A DNA stretch of 64,000 nt from PMG-095 sp040348785 (GCA_040348785.1 JBEQTH010000045.1:1-64000); one strand, 5' to 3'; positions 43,745-52,321 are shown, numbered from the stretch's first letter. The notes: a model not told the origin generated them from the sequence alone. Translations and numbers: made by a program.

Positions 43745-44746
43745 TCAGGGAACCGGTGCAGGGCCGGCCGCTTCTGACGCGGGCAGGAAGTCCACCGCCA
43801 AGCCATCTCTGCCCAGGTCGACCACCCAGGCCACTGCTTTTTCAGTCGAAGTGATGCTCGTGATCGTGCCGGGGCGATTGTAGGAGAGCACGCGCGGCTG
43901 GTGGGCGTCCTTGGACACGTCGAACAAGCCTTCCACACAGCCGCAGTAGATTCGATTCGACACGTGGATCGGCGAGCACACGAGGTCACTCAGTTGTACC
44001 TCCTCGTGGCTCAAGTCGAGCGACAGCTTGATGACGCGCGACTTGTCCAAGTCGTAATAGTAGACGGCGTCCGAGCCCACGAGCTGTGAAGGGACTCGGC
44101 CCTTTTGCGTCGAGCCATATTCGGGAGCGCCGCCGTTCAAGCGCACCACGCCGATGCGCCAAGTGCCGTCGGTTGGGCGCTGCGCGAAGTAGACCGCGTC
44201 CCCAACCATGTCGAGCGCGCGGATCTCACCCGCGGACGAAGTCAGAATGCGAGGCTCGCGGCCATTGAGCGTCTGAATCGTGTACAGGCCCTCGTCGGTC
44301 TCGTCGACCCAAGCCACTTTATCGCCCGAGCTCACGAAATACTGAGGTTGGTGCGAAAATTTGCCGAGCTCACGCGTCACTCCACCCTGCTTGGGAGCGC
44401 TCCAGATCACACCATTGGACCAAAACACGAAGGCGGTCTGAGTAAGGACCGGACCCACGCCGAGCTCGAGCCGGATCCCGTGCGCCGGCTCACCATCGAC
44501 CAGCCGATACGCAGCGTTGCTGGTCATCAGGTACACCGCGTCTTCGTCCATCGCGACCGAAGCGGCGTACGCTGAGCTTGGCAGCGTCAGTAGCCGAGTC
44601 GGTGCCCGGACCGCGGGCGCAGGGGGGGTAGCCGGCATTGCCGACGCGCTGCCGGCAGGCGCTGGCGCCGGGCTCGTACGCTTCGAGCCGCGATCACAAC
44701 CGGCTAGGAGCAACCCCGCGCACGTGACCAGCACTCGTTGGGCCAT
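43745..44746 (-). CDS. Lipoprotein with predicted beta-propeller fold
   Basis: 333 residues from ATG 44746; an in-frame ATG at 44824 only adds residues before the signal peptide. Lipobox 'LLAGC' (Cys about 17) and a short Ala/Pro linker. The rest is a series of blades with 'DAVYLMT', 'VFWSNGVIW', 'DKVAWVDETDEGLYTI', 'DAVYFAQRP', 'DAVYYYDLDKSRV', typical of DUF5050/PQQ-like propellers in myxobacterial lipoproteins. No enzyme residues recognised; possibly a binding or scaffold protein. Confidence 0.75.
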   Translation of the reverse strand: MAQRVLVTCAGLLLAGCDRGSKRTSPAPAPAGSASAMPATPPAPAVRAPTRLLTLPSSAYAASVAMDEDAVYLMTSNAAYRLVDGEPAHGIRLELGVGPVLTQTAFVFWSNGVIWSAPKQGGVTRELGKFSHQPQYFVSSGDKVAWVDETDEGLYTIQTLNGREPRILTSSAGEIRALDMVGDAVYFAQRPTDGTWRIGVVRLNGGAPEYGSTQKGRVPSQLVGSDAVYYYDLDKSRVIKLSLDLSHEEVQLSDLVCSPIHVSNRIYCGCVEGLFDVSKDAHQPRVLSYNRPGTITSITSTEKAVAWVVDLGRDGLAVDFLPASEAAGPAPVP

Positions 44747-44931
44747 GCTGGGCGTGAAGGACTTTACGTTGCGAAGTGGCACAGCCGGTCGTTCGGGCAG
44801 AGGGGGGGCGAGTGTGCGAAACATCTAACCACCGTCCGTGCGTCGGACACATCAGATTTTCGAGCGAAGCGCGAGGAACAGCGTCGCGGCGGCTCCGTGC
44901 GTTGCAAGTCCAACGCGGCGGCAGCCTACAA

Positions 44932-46320
44932 TCAGCGCCCATAGCCCTGAGCGATCACGTTGGCGTGGACGGCATCGTCGACCGAATCGGGCGGAACCCC
45001 GCTGGTCACGGCCCCCTCGAAGAAGGTGCCCGTACCACCATTGCTCCCGTCGCCGCCGGTCCCCAAGATGATGGCCCCCTGCAACTTCTTGGGACTGTAG
45101 CCCGGCGCGGGTCGGGCTCCGTTCCACATCGTGACCAGGCTCCCGTTCTGTGCGTCCCCGGCTTTGAGCGTGAAGTGATTGCCGGACCGTCCTTTGAGCA
45201 TAGCGGTGGCGAAAGATGCGATCACTGATTTTGCGCCGGGCGTCGTGATCGATTGGGATTGCCAACCGCCCTTGTCGCCTTTGAACATCCCGTTCTCGAG
45301 GTCGGCAGCGATCCACGGACCGGCCCCATCCCCCTTACCGCCCCAGGTAATGTCCGTGCCCCAATACACGGCCTCCATGGTGCCGTTGCCGTCGTCGTTG
45401 CCGCTCGTCTCCGCATTGCCGTAGTCGAAGCAGCACACGCTGCTGTACCGCTTCCCGTCCAGCACCATGTACATCGACTCAGCCTGATCGCCTTTTGCGA
45501 CGCCCTTCGTAGCGTTGTTGCGGTAAGCCACGTTGCTGTTGGCGGTGACATAGATCCCGTGCACGGTGTGACCGCCGACGGTAATCTTGCCGTTTGCGGC
45601 GTTGGCTTCGACGCCCCCATCGGGCAGCCAGTGCGCCACTGGTGATTTGACTAGGTCGTTCTTGTTCGACGTCTGGTCGTAGAGGATCGAGACGGTGCAC
45701 GTGGTACCGTTGCAGAACGAGTCTTGAACGGAAGTGTCTGCAAAGCTGCTGGAAGTGCTGACTGGAACATCCTTCGTCGCCTTGTCCGATGCCCGCCGCA
45801 GCTGGTACAGCGGCCCCTTGTAAGCACCGAAAAGAGCACGAACGGTGCTGTGGGCGGCAACGCACGGCGTGCTAGCCGCTGCATAGATATCGCACGGCCC
45901 GGTGCTTCCCTGAGCACCACCTCCAGCTCCGGCGCTCGCGCCGCCCATCGCGCTCGCGCCGCTGGCTCCCGCTGAGCCGCCGAAAGACACGGCGCCGCCC
46001 GCGCCTGCCCAATTGCCTCCGCCGGTCGCGTCTCCACCGCTTGCTGATGCGCCGCCGCTGGACGCTCCACCAGACGGACCACCGCTTGCAGCGGAGGCAG
46101 CTCCCGCGCCCCCGGAGGGCGCAGCACCAGCCTGTGCAGTTGCTCCACCGACCCCGAGCTGGCTCGCAGCTCCGGCGGCGCCTGATACCGCGTCGGAAGC
46201 GCTCGAGCACCCAGCGAGCAGCGCTGAAGTCACGCAGCTCGTAAGCACGAGCCACCCGCGATCACTGCCCTTGCGCAATGTCGCAGAAGGGTTGGCATTC
46301 CTTCGAGGGGAGAGGCGCAT
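44932..46320 (-). CDS. GH54-type alpha-L-arabinofuranosidase lipoprotein, short form
   Basis: 462 residues; AGGA 6 nt before the ATG at 46320 decides the start. Lipobox 'LLAGC' (Cys about 37), one Gly/Ala/Ser linker, then the arabinofuranosidase B catalytic domain: 'CDIYAAASTPCVAAHST', 'QDSFCNGTTC', 'SILYDQTSNKNDLVKS', 'CCFDYGN' and 'ENGMF'. It lacks the extra Cys-rich domain of the paralogue at 29731. Likely removes arabinose from different side chains or polymers. It is monocistronic, with gaps of about 180 bp on each side. Confidence 0.87.
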   Translation of the reverse strand: MRLSPRRNANPSATLRKGSDRGWLVLTSCVTSALLAGCSSASDAVSGAAGAASQLGVGGATAQAGAAPSGGAGAASAASGGPSGGASSGGASASGGDATGGGNWAGAGGAVSFGGSAGASGASAMGGASAGAGGGAQGSTGPCDIYAAASTPCVAAHSTVRALFGAYKGPLYQLRRASDKATKDVPVSTSSSFADTSVQDSFCNGTTCTVSILYDQTSNKNDLVKSPVAHWLPDGGVEANAANGKITVGGHTVHGIYVTANSNVAYRNNATKGVAKGDQAESMYMVLDGKRYSSVCCFDYGNAETSGNDDGNGTMEAVYWGTDITWGGKGDGAGPWIAADLENGMFKGDKGGWQSQSITTPGAKSVIASFATAMLKGRSGNHFTLKAGDAQNGSLVTMWNGARPAPGYSPKKLQGAIILGTGGDGSNGGTGTFFEGAVTSGVPPDSVDDAVHANVIAQGYGR

Positions 46321-46501
46321 GCAATTCCTTCGGACAGCTCTGAAGTGTCTTCGAGCAACAGGTCGCCTCCTGGTTTGTCCGCAAGCCCTCGAAGTTGTCG
46401 TTGAAACTGCGATCCCGAGCTCCGCCCTGTGTCGATCGCTCGCGCCTTGGTTAGCGCCGCTCGCCTGCCCGCCAGCCCCCGTACGCTGCTCGCCCTCAGG
46501 G

Positions 46502-47020
46502 TCACTGCGCCGTGATCGCGTCCACAGACACCGGACCCGTCCCACGATTGACGATGCTGACGGTGTGTGGCCCTGCGCCTAGACCGGTGACCTGCCCAAC
46601 CATCTGCTGAGGCTTGCGCGTGCCTGTCGTGGAGAGGTCTGCCATCGCTCGGCGCTGGCCATCGATCAGGATCTCGATCGTACCGGCCCCGACTTCTTTC
46701 GGTGCGTAGACCGTGACCGAGGCGCCCGTGACCGCCGCGGACCAAACGTCCCCCGAGGTCGTGCTCGTCGTCAGGTCGTTGTTGTAGTCGCCGGTGCCGA
46801 GGTTAGAGGTGCGCACCCAGCCTGGAAACGAGGAACCTGGGTCGTCGTCATTCATCCAACCCCTGTCGTGGGTGACGCGCAGGACGCGCATCTTCGACGC
46901 CAGCTGTGAATCGGAGATCCCGGACAGCGCCGGCACCGATCCGGCGGGAGATACCGTCAATCCCTGGCGTGGAGGGCGCCGGGCTAGCTCCTGAGGGCGA
47001 TCACGGCCGCCGCTTTCCAC
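46502..47020 (-). pseudogene. Orphan C-terminal beta-sandwich module, probable gene remnant
   Basis: Open frame of 172 residues with no signal peptide. From 'VLRVTHDRGWMNDDDPG' on it reads like the C-terminal binding or stalk module of a secreted glycosidase: 'GDYNNDLTTSTTSGDVW', 'VTVYAPKEVGAGTIEILIDG' and ending 'GPVSVDAITAQ'. The first ~35 residues look random and the frame begins only 18 bp from the stop of the histidine kinase gene. I infer that the catalytic part of a larger gene was lost when the kinase gene came to lie here. Confidence 0.5.
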
Positions 47021-47037
47021 AGCCGTGCGGCGCCGGC

Positions 47038-49173
47038 CTACGCTCGTCGTTGATAGCCGGCCAAGTCGCTCAGCGCGAGCAACAGCTCAGCCGGCTCGAC
47101 GGGTTTTGCCATGTGCACGTTGAAGCCTTCGAGCAGCGCGCGGGTTCGATCCTCATTTCGCGCGAACGCGGTCAACGCGATCGCAGGAATGCTCGCCTTT
47201 TCCTTCTTTGGCAACGCGCGGACCTGGCGAATCAGCGAGTAGCCGTCCTCCTCCGGCATACCGATGTCGGAAACGATGAGATCGATGCGCTCCGTTTGAA
47301 TCGCCGCGAGCGCCTCGCTGACGTTCGACGCATCGTACACGTGCACATCACAAGACTCGAGCACGATGCGAAGTAGATCACGGGCGTCCTCTTCGTCGTC
47401 GACGACGAGAACGCCTAGTCCAGCCAATGAGGTTGGGCGAGCCATCTTGGTGGGCCGCTGGGTCGTCGCGGCGACTTTGCTCACGCCCACGGTCGTGGAG
47501 ATGAGCGGGCTCACGGGAAGCAGAATGGTGAACGATGCGCCTTGCCCGGGGCCGTCACTGTGCGCCTCGATTGAACCGCCATGCAAGTCCACGAGATGCT
47601 TCGCGATCGATAGACCGATTCCGAGCCCGCCGTGCGTTCGAGTCGTCTTCGAGTCGTGCTGTCTAAAGTGTTCGAAGATGTGTGGCATGACGTCTGGCGA
47701 GATGCCCATGCCGGTGTCGCGGACCACGAGCTCCAGATCCGACTCCGCGCGCCGCAAGCTCACCCGGATCTTCCCCCCCTTGGGCGTGAACTTGATCGCG
47801 TTCAGCAAGACATTCCAGAACAACTGCCTCAGACGTTCGCCGTCGCCGCGCATGACGGTCGGCGCGTCCGCGATGTCCATTTGCAGCTCGAGTCGCTTCG
47901 CCTCGAGCGCGAAGCGCGCGTCGGCCAAGACTAATTTGACCACGTTGGCGAGGTCGACTTGGGCCGGGTCGATCCGAATCTTACCCGTGATGACGCGGCT
48001 GATGTCCAAAAGGTCGGCCACCAGCTGGCTCTGGGCGTTGGCGTTGCGCTCGACGACCTCCAGCGCTTGCTCGCGCGTCGCCTCGGCAAGCGAGCCGTTT
48101 CTCAGTAGTCGCACCCAACCCATGATCGCATTGAGCGGAGTGCGAAGCTCGTGCGAGACCATGGCCACGAACTCGTCCTTCATTCGGGTCGCAGCTTCCG
48201 CCATGGCGCGTTCGGTACGTGACAGCTCGTAAAGCCTGGCGTTATCGATAGCGGCGGCCGCGCGCCGCGTGAGGTCTTCCGCGAGCAATAGATCCGAGGG
48301 CGCGTAGTGCTGCAGCGAATCGCTGCGGGCGAAGGTGATGCTACCGAAAAGGCTCGTGTTGATCTTCAAGGGCACGACCAAAAGTGAGCACGGGGCCAAC
48401 CGGCGCATCAGTGCCAAGTGCTCCGACGTTTCGGCAGCGTCCCCCAAAAACTCTTGCGACACCGACTCAACGAGCAGTGATTTGCCAGTTCCCACGACTT
48501 GCCGATGACTATGGGAGCCGCCCGGCCCTGAACTACGCAAGACGGCTCGCAGCAGCTGCAGCTTGCCGGAGTCCACGTGCGCTACTGGGACCTCCTCGGG
48601 CGAGTACCCATCCAGGTGAACGACGCAATAATCGGCGAGCCGTGGCACCACCAACCGCGTCAGCTTGGACAGCGTCGACTGCAGGTCGAGCGAGGAGTTG
48701 AGTAACTCTCCCGCTTCGCACAGGAACTCTAGATCCGCCTGTCGAGCTTTGAGTCGCTCTTCGCTCGAGCGCACGTACTCCGCAGTCGCGCTTGCGATGC
48801 CGACGTTCAAGTAACGGGCGAGTACATCCGTCTCGTCGATTCCGAGTGGCGTCTGCTCGGCTTTGGCTGTCTCCAGCACGGCGTGTCGCAGCACGCCGTA
48901 TTCGCGTACGACCGCCTGCAAGTCGTAGCCCACCTTCCAGCGCTGCTCTCCGTGTTGGCGCGCCGTCGCTGTCAAGTCGACGGCGTCGCGGCTCGAGCGG
49001 TCGCCTTCCAAAGTGGAAAGCTCTTCGCTGATCTCGTCGAGAAAAAGCGGGATGTGGTCGACCAGCACGGACCGAGGCAGCCCCGGAGGCGGCAGATCCT
49101 TCTGCTCTACTTCACGAACGAACCTGGCCAGGATGTCGTCGCGGCACTCGTTGAGGATCTTTTTGAGAGACAT
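47038..49173 (-). CDS. Hybrid sensor histidine kinase (RsbRD-GAF-HisKA-HATPase-REC)
   Basis: 711 residues from ATG 49173 (an upstream ATG at 49248 is possible). Domains: RsbRD-like helical N-terminus (about 3-125, 'FLDEISEELSTL'), GAF (about 180-310), HisKA with His in 'MVSHELRTPLNAIMGW', HATPase with 'FWNVLLNAIKFTP' (N box), 'VRDTGMGI' and 'GGLGIGLSIAKHLV' (G boxes), and a C-terminal receiver with 'VVDDEEDARD' and Asp in 'IVSDIGMPEEDG'. No membrane helix, so a cytosolic signal is sensed. Its phosphotransfer partner is not adjacent. Confidence 0.92.
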   Translation of the reverse strand: MSLKKILNECRDDILARFVREVEQKDLPPPGLPRSVLVDHIPLFLDEISEELSTLEGDRSSRDAVDLTATARQHGEQRWKVGYDLQAVVREYGVLRHAVLETAKAEQTPLGIDETDVLARYLNVGIASATAEYVRSSEERLKARQADLEFLCEAGELLNSSLDLQSTLSKLTRLVVPRLADYCVVHLDGYSPEEVPVAHVDSGKLQLLRAVLRSSGPGGSHSHRQVVGTGKSLLVESVSQEFLGDAAETSEHLALMRRLAPCSLLVVPLKINTSLFGSITFARSDSLQHYAPSDLLLAEDLTRRAAAAIDNARLYELSRTERAMAEAATRMKDEFVAMVSHELRTPLNAIMGWVRLLRNGSLAEATREQALEVVERNANAQSQLVADLLDISRVITGKIRIDPAQVDLANVVKLVLADARFALEAKRLELQMDIADAPTVMRGDGERLRQLFWNVLLNAIKFTPKGGKIRVSLRRAESDLELVVRDTGMGISPDVMPHIFEHFRQHDSKTTRTHGGLGIGLSIAKHLVDLHGGSIEAHSDGPGQGASFTILLPVSPLISTTVGVSKVAATTQRPTKMARPTSLAGLGVLVVDDEEDARDLLRIVLESCDVHVYDASNVSEALAAIQTERIDLIVSDIGMPEEDGYSLIRQVRALPKKEKASIPAIALTAFARNEDRTRALLEGFNVHMAKPVEPAELLLALSDLAGYQRRA

Positions 49174-49255
49174 CAGGGGTAAGACGTCGTTGCTTTTTTG
49201 GAAACCGCTGTTCGTTGAGATAGCAGCACCGACGTCCAGCGCTGCCATCCGCCTC

Positions 49256-49270
49256 GCGCTCGCTGAGCGC
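49256..49270 (-). terminator. Short hairpin after the ribbon-helix-helix gene
   Basis: GCGCTC-gct-GAGCGC (49256-49270), a perfect 6-bp stem with 3-nt loop, lies 8 bp beyond the stop of the minus-strand ribbon-helix-helix gene. Possible terminator; no T-run. Confidence 0.35.
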
Positions 49271-49277
49271 CCCGGAG

Positions 49278-49496
49278 CTACATTCGTCCTCCATTCTGGA
49301 ACTTTTTAGCGGGCGTCGGCCGCAGAAGAAGACTCATTTTACACTTCGTGGCGTCGAGCGCGTGGTTGAGCAGTAGGCGGACGACATCGGTGCGGGTTAC
49401 ATCCAGGCCGCTTTGCCGCATCGCTTCGGCACAATGCTCGACACGCTGGACCAAACTTTCGGGCAGACGGAACGAAAACTGCTTCGAGGCATCCAT
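49278..49496 (-). CDS. Ribbon-helix-helix DNA-binding protein
   Basis: 72 residues from ATG 49496 (GGAAG 7 nt upstream). The core 'KQFSFRLPESLVQRVEHC' forms the N-terminal strand and first helix, and 'VTRTDVVRLLLNHALD' the second helix of a CopG/Arc-like fold. The basic, unfolded tail follows. Such small proteins are dimeric repressors or antitoxin-like autoregulators; no toxin gene is next to it. A tandem 10-bp repeat just upstream is a likely operator. Confidence 0.75.
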   Translation of the reverse strand: MDASKQFSFRLPESLVQRVEHCAEAMRQSGLDVTRTDVVRLLLNHALDATKCKMSLLLRPTPAKKFQNGGRM

Positions 49497-50032
49497 CGGG
49501 CACTTCCACTGTTCTCGGGCGGGTGGTGGCGTCACCCAGCGTCACCCATGCAGCCGTCGTACCACTAGCGGTTGCCGCCATTTTGCAGTTAGTCGCGCGG
49601 CTATTGAGCCAATGGCCGTGACGAACTGCCACTAGGGGACGAGCGGCGGGCAAAAAGTCTCGGCATGCCTAAGCAACTTAGACAATGGCTAGACAACGTT
49701 GGGACGAGGCGGGTGTTGGCACCTCGAAGGCGGCAGTGGAGTGTCCTCGCCGCTGGCGTGCAGTCTGACGGTGGGCAAACCCGTTAGCCTAGCGCTGGCG
49801 GCCTGGTTGACGCTCACGCTACGCATCGGTCGCGATTACGAAGCGAAGGCCAACAGCGAGCTTGGCGAGGGCCCGCTCGCGGAGAACGCTTTGGTGGAGC
49901 GGATGCCGCTAATGGCAGGCACGCACGACCCTGGCACGCGCGCCGAAACCAAGCGCTACCTCGCTCGCTGTCCTCGAGGCTTTGCCGTCAATGGATCTCA
50001 ACAGAATGCCGCACCGGAAGCGCGGGCCTCGT
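49497..50032. other. 536-bp gap with no confident gene
   Basis: Apart from the tandem repeat at 49529-49548, it holds one open frame on the plus strand (about 49741-50049) with reasonable codon bias in its 3' half ('GPLAENALVERMPLMAGTHD', 'GTRAETKRYLARC') that overlaps the end of the next minus-strand gene by 17 bp. I recognise no family, no good ribosome-binding site precedes it, and it may be a remnant. Confidence 0.3.
49529..49548 (-). promoter_or_regulatory. Tandem 10-bp direct repeat, candidate RHH operator
   Basis: GCGTCACCCA occurs twice head to tail (49529-49538 and 49539-49548), 33-52 bp upstream of the ATG of the ribbon-helix-helix gene. Direct repeats with one-helical-turn periodicity are the usual targets of cooperatively bound RHH dimers, so this is probably an autoregulatory site. 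Confidence 0.55.
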
Positions 50033-50548
50033 TCACGAGCTGGCACTGACACGAGGCGCGGTCTTCGAAAGCACCACGCTTCGCGCGTCGATCACCAGAG
50101 CGGCTTCTCCCTGCTTGCGCTTACCGGTCACAGCCGCGCGGTAACCAATTCGCAGGTCGTATTCCGTCGCAACGTCGGGAGTCAAGTGAACGAACGTGCC
50201 GTCGTGCAAATGGAATCCGTTAATCTCCCCGTGACGCGCATAGTTCAAACGGGCGATTACCCCTTCGACGGACGCCTCAGCGTCCGAGAGCTCGTACACC
50301 GGGTGCTCGAACTCTTCTGTCTCCAGTTTCGCGCGCAAGCACACCTTGGCCCCGACGCTGAAGGCCGGAGCGGAGGTGCTGGGCTCGTGTTTCGGGAAAT
50401 TCAGTTGAATCATCCCACTTTCGGTTTTGACCAACACCCCTTCCACGGCGCCTTTGGGACTGATGTTCGTTGCTTGCACGGTTCCGCGAATCTCTCGTTC
50501 GATTGGTTGTTTCTTGGCGGGCATGGTTGGTTGTTTCTTGGCGGGCAT
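50033..50548 (-). CDS. Cytosolic OB-like repeat protein
   Basis: 171 residues; AAGGAG seven nt before the ATG. No signal peptide. N-terminus is a Lys-rich duplication (MPAKKQP twice). Two small beta domains follow: about 18-85 ('IRGTVQATNISPKGAVEGVL') and about 90-165 ('VEGVIARLNYARHGEINGFH', 'DGTFVHLTP'). The second matches the core of the lipoprotein at 51815-52297 ('GDVDGILLKDGTTARFAPH'). Both look like OB-type folds; ligand unknown. A sigma-54-like element lies 45-60 bp upstream, so expression is probably regulator-dependent. Confidence 0.75.
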   Translation of the reverse strand: MPAKKQPTMPAKKQPIEREIRGTVQATNISPKGAVEGVLVKTESGMIQLNFPKHEPSTSAPAFSVGAKVCLRAKLETEEFEHPVYELSDAEASVEGVIARLNYARHGEINGFHLHDGTFVHLTPDVATEYDLRIGYRAAVTGKRKQGEAALVIDARSVVLSKTAPRVSASS

Positions 50549-50550
50549 GG
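50503..50550 (-). repeat. 24-bp tandem duplication at the start of the OB-like gene
   Basis: The 24-bp unit TTGGTTGTTTCTTGGCGGGC plus ATGG (plus strand) occurs twice without a gap (50503-50526 and 50527-50550). It spans the start codon and duplicates the first eight codons, giving two in-frame ATGs 24 bp apart. Confidence 0.9.
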
Positions 50551-50592
50551 ATACTCCTTTTGGCGCTACGGTGCGCTGTTACTCGCTCCGGT

Positions 50593-50608
50593 TGCAGACG
50601 CCGTGCCG
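50593..50608 (-). promoter_or_regulatory. Sigma-54-like promoter of the OB-like gene
   Basis: On the minus strand CGGCACGGCGTCTGCA has GGCACG and TGCA with GG and GC 12 bp apart, two mismatches from consensus (first T and first T of TTGC). Predicted start near 50582, leaving a 34-nt leader with AAGGAG. Nested inverted repeats at 50663-50685 may be the activator site. Confidence 0.6.
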
Positions 50609-50662
50609 CGCGTGACAAGGCCCGTTTTCGCCGAAACCAGGCAGATGCCGTTTTGAATCAGT

Positions 50663-50685
50663 GTCATTCCCAATGACGCCGTCAT
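50663..50685. promoter_or_regulatory. Nested inverted repeats, candidate UAS
   Basis: GTCATT-ccc-AATGAC (50663-50677) and, overlapping it, ATGACG-c-CGTCAT (50673-50685) lie 81-103 bp upstream of the start point predicted for the OB-like gene. Position fits an enhancer site for an NtrC-type activator. Confidence 0.4.
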
Positions 50686-50708
50686 CGTCAGAGACGCTGG
50701 CACGGCGC

Positions 50709-51818
50709 TCAGGAAACTTTGGGCTTGGGCTCCAGCGCAATGCCGAGATCTTTCATCTTCGCATACAGCTGAGGGCGTGCGATTCCGAGGAGCCTCGCGG
50801 CTTCCGCTCGGTTGCCGCCAGAACGCGCCATGGCTCGCTCGACCAATTCTCGCTCCAGTTTTGCGGTCGCGCGGCGCAGGTCGAGCTCATCATCGCCACC
50901 CGGCCGCTGATCATCGGCGGGCGGCAAGTCAAAGTCGGGCGAGTCCAGCACCTCAGCGGACGACATCACGGCTGCTCTCTCCAAAACGTGCATCAGCTCG
51001 CGCACGTTGCCGGGCCATGGCGCCGCCGAAAGCGCGTGCACCGCCGCCTCGGAGATCGCCCGACGGGGGCCTTTGATTCGTCGCAAAAAGGCCTGAACCA
51101 ACAACGGGATGTCACTGCGGCGTTCGCGAAGGGGAGGAACTGCGATTTCGATCACACCGAGTCGATAGAACAGGTCCTCTCGTAGCGTCGAGCCAGCCAC
51201 CCGCGGAGCGACCGGTTTGGAAGTTGCCGCGATGACTCGCGCTCGTGATTGGATCGCTAACTGGGCACCAACTCGCTCGAACACGCCATCCTGAAGGACT
51301 CGCAGGAGCTTGGTCTGGAAGGAGAGCTCCAGATCGCCGATCTCATCCAGGAAAAGGCTGCCCGACGCCGCGGCTTCGAAGCGCCCTTCGCGCCGTTGGC
51401 TCGCACCGGTGAATGCGCCCTTCTCGTGCCCAAAAAGCTCACTCTCGATGAGCGACGGGGGCAGTGCCGCTAAGTTGACCGCGACGAACGGCTGTTCTCT
51501 CCGGTCACTGTTGGCGTGGATCGCACGGGCGACCAGCTCCTTGCCTACGCCGGTCTCCCCGGTGATTAGGACCGGAACCTCCGAGGCGGCAGCTCTGCCG
51601 ATGGCCTTCCACACATCGAGCATTTTGGCGCTCGCGCCGACGAGGTCGTTGGACGGCGCGTCCCGTTCGACCATCATCATCGGCTGCGGGGCGCGCACCG
51701 CGCGAGCGATGACGGCGAACAGCGCGTCGAGGTCGAAGGGCTTCGTCACGTAGTTGAAAGCGCCGAGCTTCATGGCCCGGATGGCACGCTCACTGTCTCC
51801 GAACGCCGTGGCCATCAC
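50709..51818 (-). CDS. NtrC-family sigma-54 activator with N-terminally truncated receiver
   Basis: 369 residues; full-length relatives have about 450. The protein starts inside the receiver at 'MATAFGDSERAIRAMKLGAF', 'VTKPFD', so the first ~70 receiver residues including the phospho-acceptor Asp are missing. The AAA+ domain is intact: 'GETGVGKE' (Walker A), 'ELFGHEKGAFTGA' (sigma-54 contact), 'LFLDEIG' and R-finger region; a Fis-type HTH ('AEAARLLGIARPQLYAKM') ends it. GTG 51818 overlaps the TGA of the OB lipoprotein gene (GTGA). Loss of receiver control could make it constitutive or dead. Confidence 0.85.
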   Translation of the reverse strand: MMATAFGDSERAIRAMKLGAFNYVTKPFDLDALFAVIARAVRAPQPMMMVERDAPSNDLVGASAKMLDVWKAIGRAAASEVPVLITGETGVGKELVARAIHANSDRREQPFVAVNLAALPPSLIESELFGHEKGAFTGASQRREGRFEAAASGSLFLDEIGDLELSFQTKLLRVLQDGVFERVGAQLAIQSRARVIAATSKPVAPRVAGSTLREDLFYRLGVIEIAVPPLRERRSDIPLLVQAFLRRIKGPRRAISEAAVHALSAAPWPGNVRELMHVLERAAVMSSAEVLDSPDFDLPPADDQRPGGDDELDLRRATAKLERELVERAMARSGGNRAEAARLLGIARPQLYAKMKDLGIALEPKPKVS

Positions 51819-52297
51819 GACGGGAAGCTCTGCGTGCGTGGCCCGGAGCTCTTCGAGATACGAGAGGCCGTCGCCATTTCCTGCAGCCCGTCCTCCGCAC
51901 CGATCGGCGGCGGGGTTGGAGGCGCGACGGGCGGTGTCGCGCTCTGCTCACTGAGCGCAACCGCGATAGTCCCCTTCTTTACGGCCGAATGTTCAATGAC
52001 TCGCCCCGTCGCGACGACGAGCACGTCTCCGTCGACATGCACTTGGTCGCCGACGTTGAGCTTTGCTTCGCTAGAGGCAACGTAAAGGTGTGGAGCGAAT
52101 CGGGCAGTCGTACCGTCCTTCAGCAGGATGCCGTCGACGTCACCACGCGGTGAGACGAGGTACCGCTCGAAGACTCCGTCAACACTAGCTCTAGGTGCTT
52201 CTTGCGCGGTCGCCGCCTCGGGCTGTGCCACAGCGGAAGAACAGCCCGCGCAGGCGACGAAACCTGCGAACAGCAAGTGACTCGATAGCTTCAACAT
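51815..52297 (-). CDS. OB-like lipoprotein with aberrant C-terminus
   Basis: 160 residues from ATG 52297 (GGAGGT 8 nt upstream). Lipobox 'CAGC' (Cys about 20). An OB-type domain follows (about 38-115: 'VDGVFERYLVSPRGDVDGIL', 'DGTTARFAPH', 'LNVGDQVHVDGDV'), related to the cytosolic protein at 50033-50548. After a Pro-rich stretch the last ~25 residues read through DNA that in another frame encodes receiver sequence of the downstream regulator, so the natural tail has probably been replaced. A sigma-54-like element lies upstream. Confidence 0.8.
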   Translation of the reverse strand: MLKLSSHLLFAGFVACAGCSSAVAQPEAATAQEAPRASVDGVFERYLVSPRGDVDGILLKDGTTARFAPHLYVASSEAKLNVGDQVHVDGDVLVVATGRVIEHSAVKKGTIAVALSEQSATPPVAPPTPPPIGAEDGLQEMATASRISKSSGPRTQSFPS

Positions 52298-52321
52298 TCG
52301 ATTGACCTCCGCGGTGTGTTG

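Noticed and set aside
49741..50049. Plus-strand ORF with fair codon bias in the gap before the OB-like gene
   Set aside because: No family, no good ribosome-binding site and it overlaps a well supported gene on the other strand; kept only as a note in the gap entry.
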